DNA of 64,000 nt from Sphingomonas sediminicola (GTDB taxonomy: Bacteria; Pseudomonadota; Alphaproteobacteria; Sphingomonadales; Sphingomonadaceae), in the NCBI RefSeq assembly GCF_014489515.1, contig NZ_CP060782.1, positions 2,647,001 through 2,711,000 of the forward strand, read 5' to 3'. Shown one piece after another: positions 61,904 to 64,000 of the stretch (positions are counted from its first letter, which is position 1; the number at the start of each line of letters is the position of its first letter). The notes below the pieces were generated by a model. It made no database searches, was not told where the DNA came from, and worked only from the letters and a program-made list of their open reading frames with translations. A program made the translations under genes and the position numbers.

Positions 61904-62395
61904 ATGGGTACGATGGCGCAGCCGCTGGTCGGGATCATCATGGGGAGCAGCTCCGACTGGGAGACGATGCGCCACGCCGCCGAGACGCTCGACAAGCTCG
62001 GGGTCGCGCACGAAACCAAGGTCGTCTCCGCCCATCGCACGCCCAAGCGGCTCTACGACTATGCCTCGTCGGCGAAGGAGCGGGGCCTCAAGATCATCAT
62101 CGCCGGTGCCGGTGGCGCCGCGCATCTTCCGGGTATGGCGGCCTCGATGACCAGCCTCCCGGTCCTCGGTGTGCCGGTCGAAAGCCAGGCGCTGAAGGGC
62201 ATGGATAGCCTGCTGTCGATCGTCCAGATGCCGGCCGGAGTTCCCGTCGGCACCCTTGCTATAGGCCGGGCAGGCGCGGTCAATGCAGGCCTTCTCGCAG
62301 CGTCGATCCTCGCGATCACTGACGACCAGCTCTCTGCTCGCGTCGAGCGCTATCGCGAAGAGCAAACCCAATCGGTGGCTGAAACGCCGGAATGA
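61904..62395 (+). CDS. purE: N5-carboxyaminoimidazole ribonucleotide mutase
   Basis: 163 residues. [35 protein letters not shown]-type segment ([20 protein letters not shown]) and [20 protein letters not shown] are the class I PurE signatures, with [20 protein letters not shown] and [20 protein letters not shown]. It moves the carboxyl group of N5-CAIR to give CAIR in purine synthesis. ATG at 61904; the stop overlaps purK by ATGA. Confidence 0.97.
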   Translation: MGTMAQPLVGIIMGSSSDWETMRHAAETLDKLGVAHETKVVSAHRTPKRLYDYASSAKERGLKIIIAGAGGAAHLPGMAASMTSLPVLGVPVESQALKGMDSLLSIVQMPAGVPVGTLAIGRAGAVNAGLLAASILAITDDQLSARVERYREEQTQSVAETPE

Positions 62396-63452
62396 TTCCG
62401 CCCGGGTCGACCATCGGTATCGTCGGCGGCGGCCAGCTCGGCCGGATGCTCGCGATGGCCTCGGCCCAGCTAGGCTACAGGTGCCACATCCTCGACCCGC
62501 ACGACCGGCCGTGCGCTGCGGATGTCGCCGCGGAGTTTACGCGCGCTGCGTACGATGATCGCTCGGCGTTGGAAGCTTTCGGAGCAAGGGTCGACGTCGC
62601 GACGTACGAATTCGAAAACCTTCCGGTCGGTCCGCTGGGCGTTCTCGCGGACAAGCTTCATCCCGGCGTAAAGTCGCTCGCGGTCGCTCAGGACCGCGCC
62701 GAAGAAAAGTCGTTCATCGAAGGCACCGGAGCCCGCGTCGCCCCGTGGCGCTCCGTTACCAGCCTCGACGACGTGGCGCGCGCAGTTGCGGAGCTGGGCG
62801 TCCCCATCGTCCTGAAGACCCGCCGCTACGGCTATGATGGCAAGGGCCAAGCCTGGATTCGCTCTTCGGGCGACGCGGAGGGGCATGGGAGGCAATCCGC
62901 GGGGAGCCCGCGGTCGCCGAGGCCGGTGTCAACTTCGCCGCCGAATTTTCGGTCATCGTCGCGCGATGGGCGGACGGCCGCACAACCTTCTGGGACAGCC
63001 CGGACAACGTCCACCGCGAAGGCATCCTCCGCACGTCGACCGTTCCCGCTCCCGCCGTGATCGCGGATCAGGTCGAGGAAGCCCGCGCTGCGGCCGCCGG
63101 GATCGCCGAGGCGCTCGACCATGTCGGAGTCCTCACCGTCGAATTCTTTGCCAGCGCCGACGGCCCCGTCGTCAACGAGATCGCGCCGCGCGTTCACAAC
63201 AGCGGCCACTGGACGATCGAGGGCGCCTTCACTTCGCAGTTCGAGCAGCACATCCGCGCCATCTGCGATCTTCCGCCCGGATCGACCGCGCTCGCGGCCT
63301 CGTCGGTGGTCATGGCCAACCTCATTGGCGACGAGATCGACGGCTGGCAGGCTCTTCTGTCCGACCCGCGCGCCCACGTGCACATTTATGGTAAGGGCGC
63401 CGCTCGCCCCGGCCGGAAGATGGGCCACGTCACCAGGTTGACGCTGAAATGA
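62392..63452 (+). CDS. purK: N5-carboxyaminoimidazole ribonucleotide synthase
   Basis: 353 residues after restoring one G in the run at 62880-62883. [20 protein letters not shown] is the N-terminal motif, [20 protein letters not shown] the ATP-grasp loop, and downstream of the correction [20 protein letters not shown] and [20 protein letters not shown] complete the active site. It makes N5-CAIR from AIR, bicarbonate and ATP, feeding PurE. Overlaps both neighbours by ATGA. Confidence 0.95.
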
Positions 63453-64000
63453 AGATCATCGGAAGCTTCGTCAGCCCCTACGTCCGCAAGGTGCTTGCCT
63501 GCATGCACCTCAAGGGTCTCGACTATGAGATCGATCCGATCACGCCCTTCTTCGGCAATGACGAGTTCCGCCGCCTGAGCCCGCTGTGTCGCATCCCGGT
63601 CCTGATCGACGGCGACTTCAGCGCAAGCGATTCCTCGGTGATCTGCGCCTATCTCGACGAAGCGTGTCCCGGCTATCCACTGCTTCCCGCAGACCCGAAG
63701 GACCGCGCCCGCGCGCGCTGGCTTGAGGAATATTCCGACACGCGCCTCGGCGACGTCTTCATCTGGGGCCTGTTCTACCAGAAGATCGTCCACCCGATGG
63801 TCTGGAGCGAGCCGGGCGACCAGCAGCGCATCGCCAAGGTGCTGGCCGAGGACGCTCCCGCGACGCTCGACTATCTCGAAGGCGAGCTACCGGAGCGCGG
63901 CTGGCTGTTCGGCGACTTCAGTCTGGCGGACATCGCCATCGCCAGCTTCTTCCGCAACGCCGCCTACGCGGACTTCAGGCCGGACGCCGCCCGCTGGCCG
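63449..64000 (+). CDS. Glutathione S-transferase family protein, 3' end beyond window
   Basis: 184 residues are visible. [20 protein letters not shown] is the thioredoxin-fold N terminus, with FVSPYVRK in the place of the catalytic Ser/Cys; LCRIPVLIDGDFSASDSSVI is the glutathione-binding cis-Pro and Asp-Ser region. The all-helical C domain follows (WLFGDFSLADIAIASFFRNA). ATG overlaps the purK stop. Function unknown beyond the family. Confidence 0.9.
   Translation, partial: MKIIGSFVSPYVRKVLACMHLKGLDYEIDPITPFFGNDEFRRLSPLCRIPVLIDGDFSASDSSVICAYLDEACPGYPLLPADPKDRARARWLEEYSDTRLGDVFIWGLFYQKIVHPMVWSEPGDQQRIAKVLAEDAPATLDYLEGELPERGWLFGDFSLADIAIASFFRNAAYADFRPDAARWP

Overview
The window is about 63% G+C and comes from an alphaproteobacterium, almost certainly a sphingomonad. 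The conserved part (27.8-64 kb) carries a cytochrome aa3 oxidase assembly locus (ctaC, ctaD, ctaB, ctaG, ctaE, SURF1), the run pyrE-pdxJ-acpS-lepB, rpsU, a 41-codon rpmJ, purT, galE, gpmA and purE-purK, in a style and order familiar from Sphingomonadales. The other part, from position 1 to about 27.6 kb, is an accessory defence island. It ends at a tRNA-Ser(GGA) whose 3' end faces the island; the far end of the island lies outside the window.

Island, left to right: a truncated HTH protein and a small conserved protein; a type II restriction-modification module on the minus strand (5mC methyltransferase, MvaI/BcnI-like endonuclease, Mig-like G:T mismatch glycosylase); divergent from it, a compact 10.6-kb operon with a DISARM-like core (DrmA helicase, DrmB/DUF1998) set among a NERD-nuclease/SF1 helicase, a second SF1 helicase, an unrecognised 541-residue protein, a B3-like putative DNA-binding protein and a zinc-ribbon protein; a convergent PD-(D/E)XK-like nuclease; a DUF3489-DUF2924-serine recombinase mobile unit; a minus-strand RHH-GNAT-XRE-ImmA/IrrE operon; a divergent ubiquitin-like cassette (Ubl, E1 with DUF6791 N-domain, DUF6527); and a 1085-codon helicase with a possible C-terminal nuclease.

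The chromosomal part includes heme exporter genes (ccmA, ccmB), the cytochrome oxidase genes split into two blocks by a 5.7-kb group of opposite-strand genes, pyrimidine/PLP/lipid carrier/secretion genes, peptidoglycan L,D-transpeptidases, two PilZ proteins, peptidyl-prolyl isomerases, peptidases and purine biosynthesis genes.

Reading caution: about 35 genes or gene segments are broken by a net loss of one base, including ctaD, lepB and purK. Wherever I could reconstruct the frame, the correction is a single missing base, usually in a run of G or C, and the corrected gene spans become exact multiples of three. I therefore treat these as sequence errors and give full corrected spans, noting each frame change. 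Family assignments are from recognition of motifs by eye; no database search was run.
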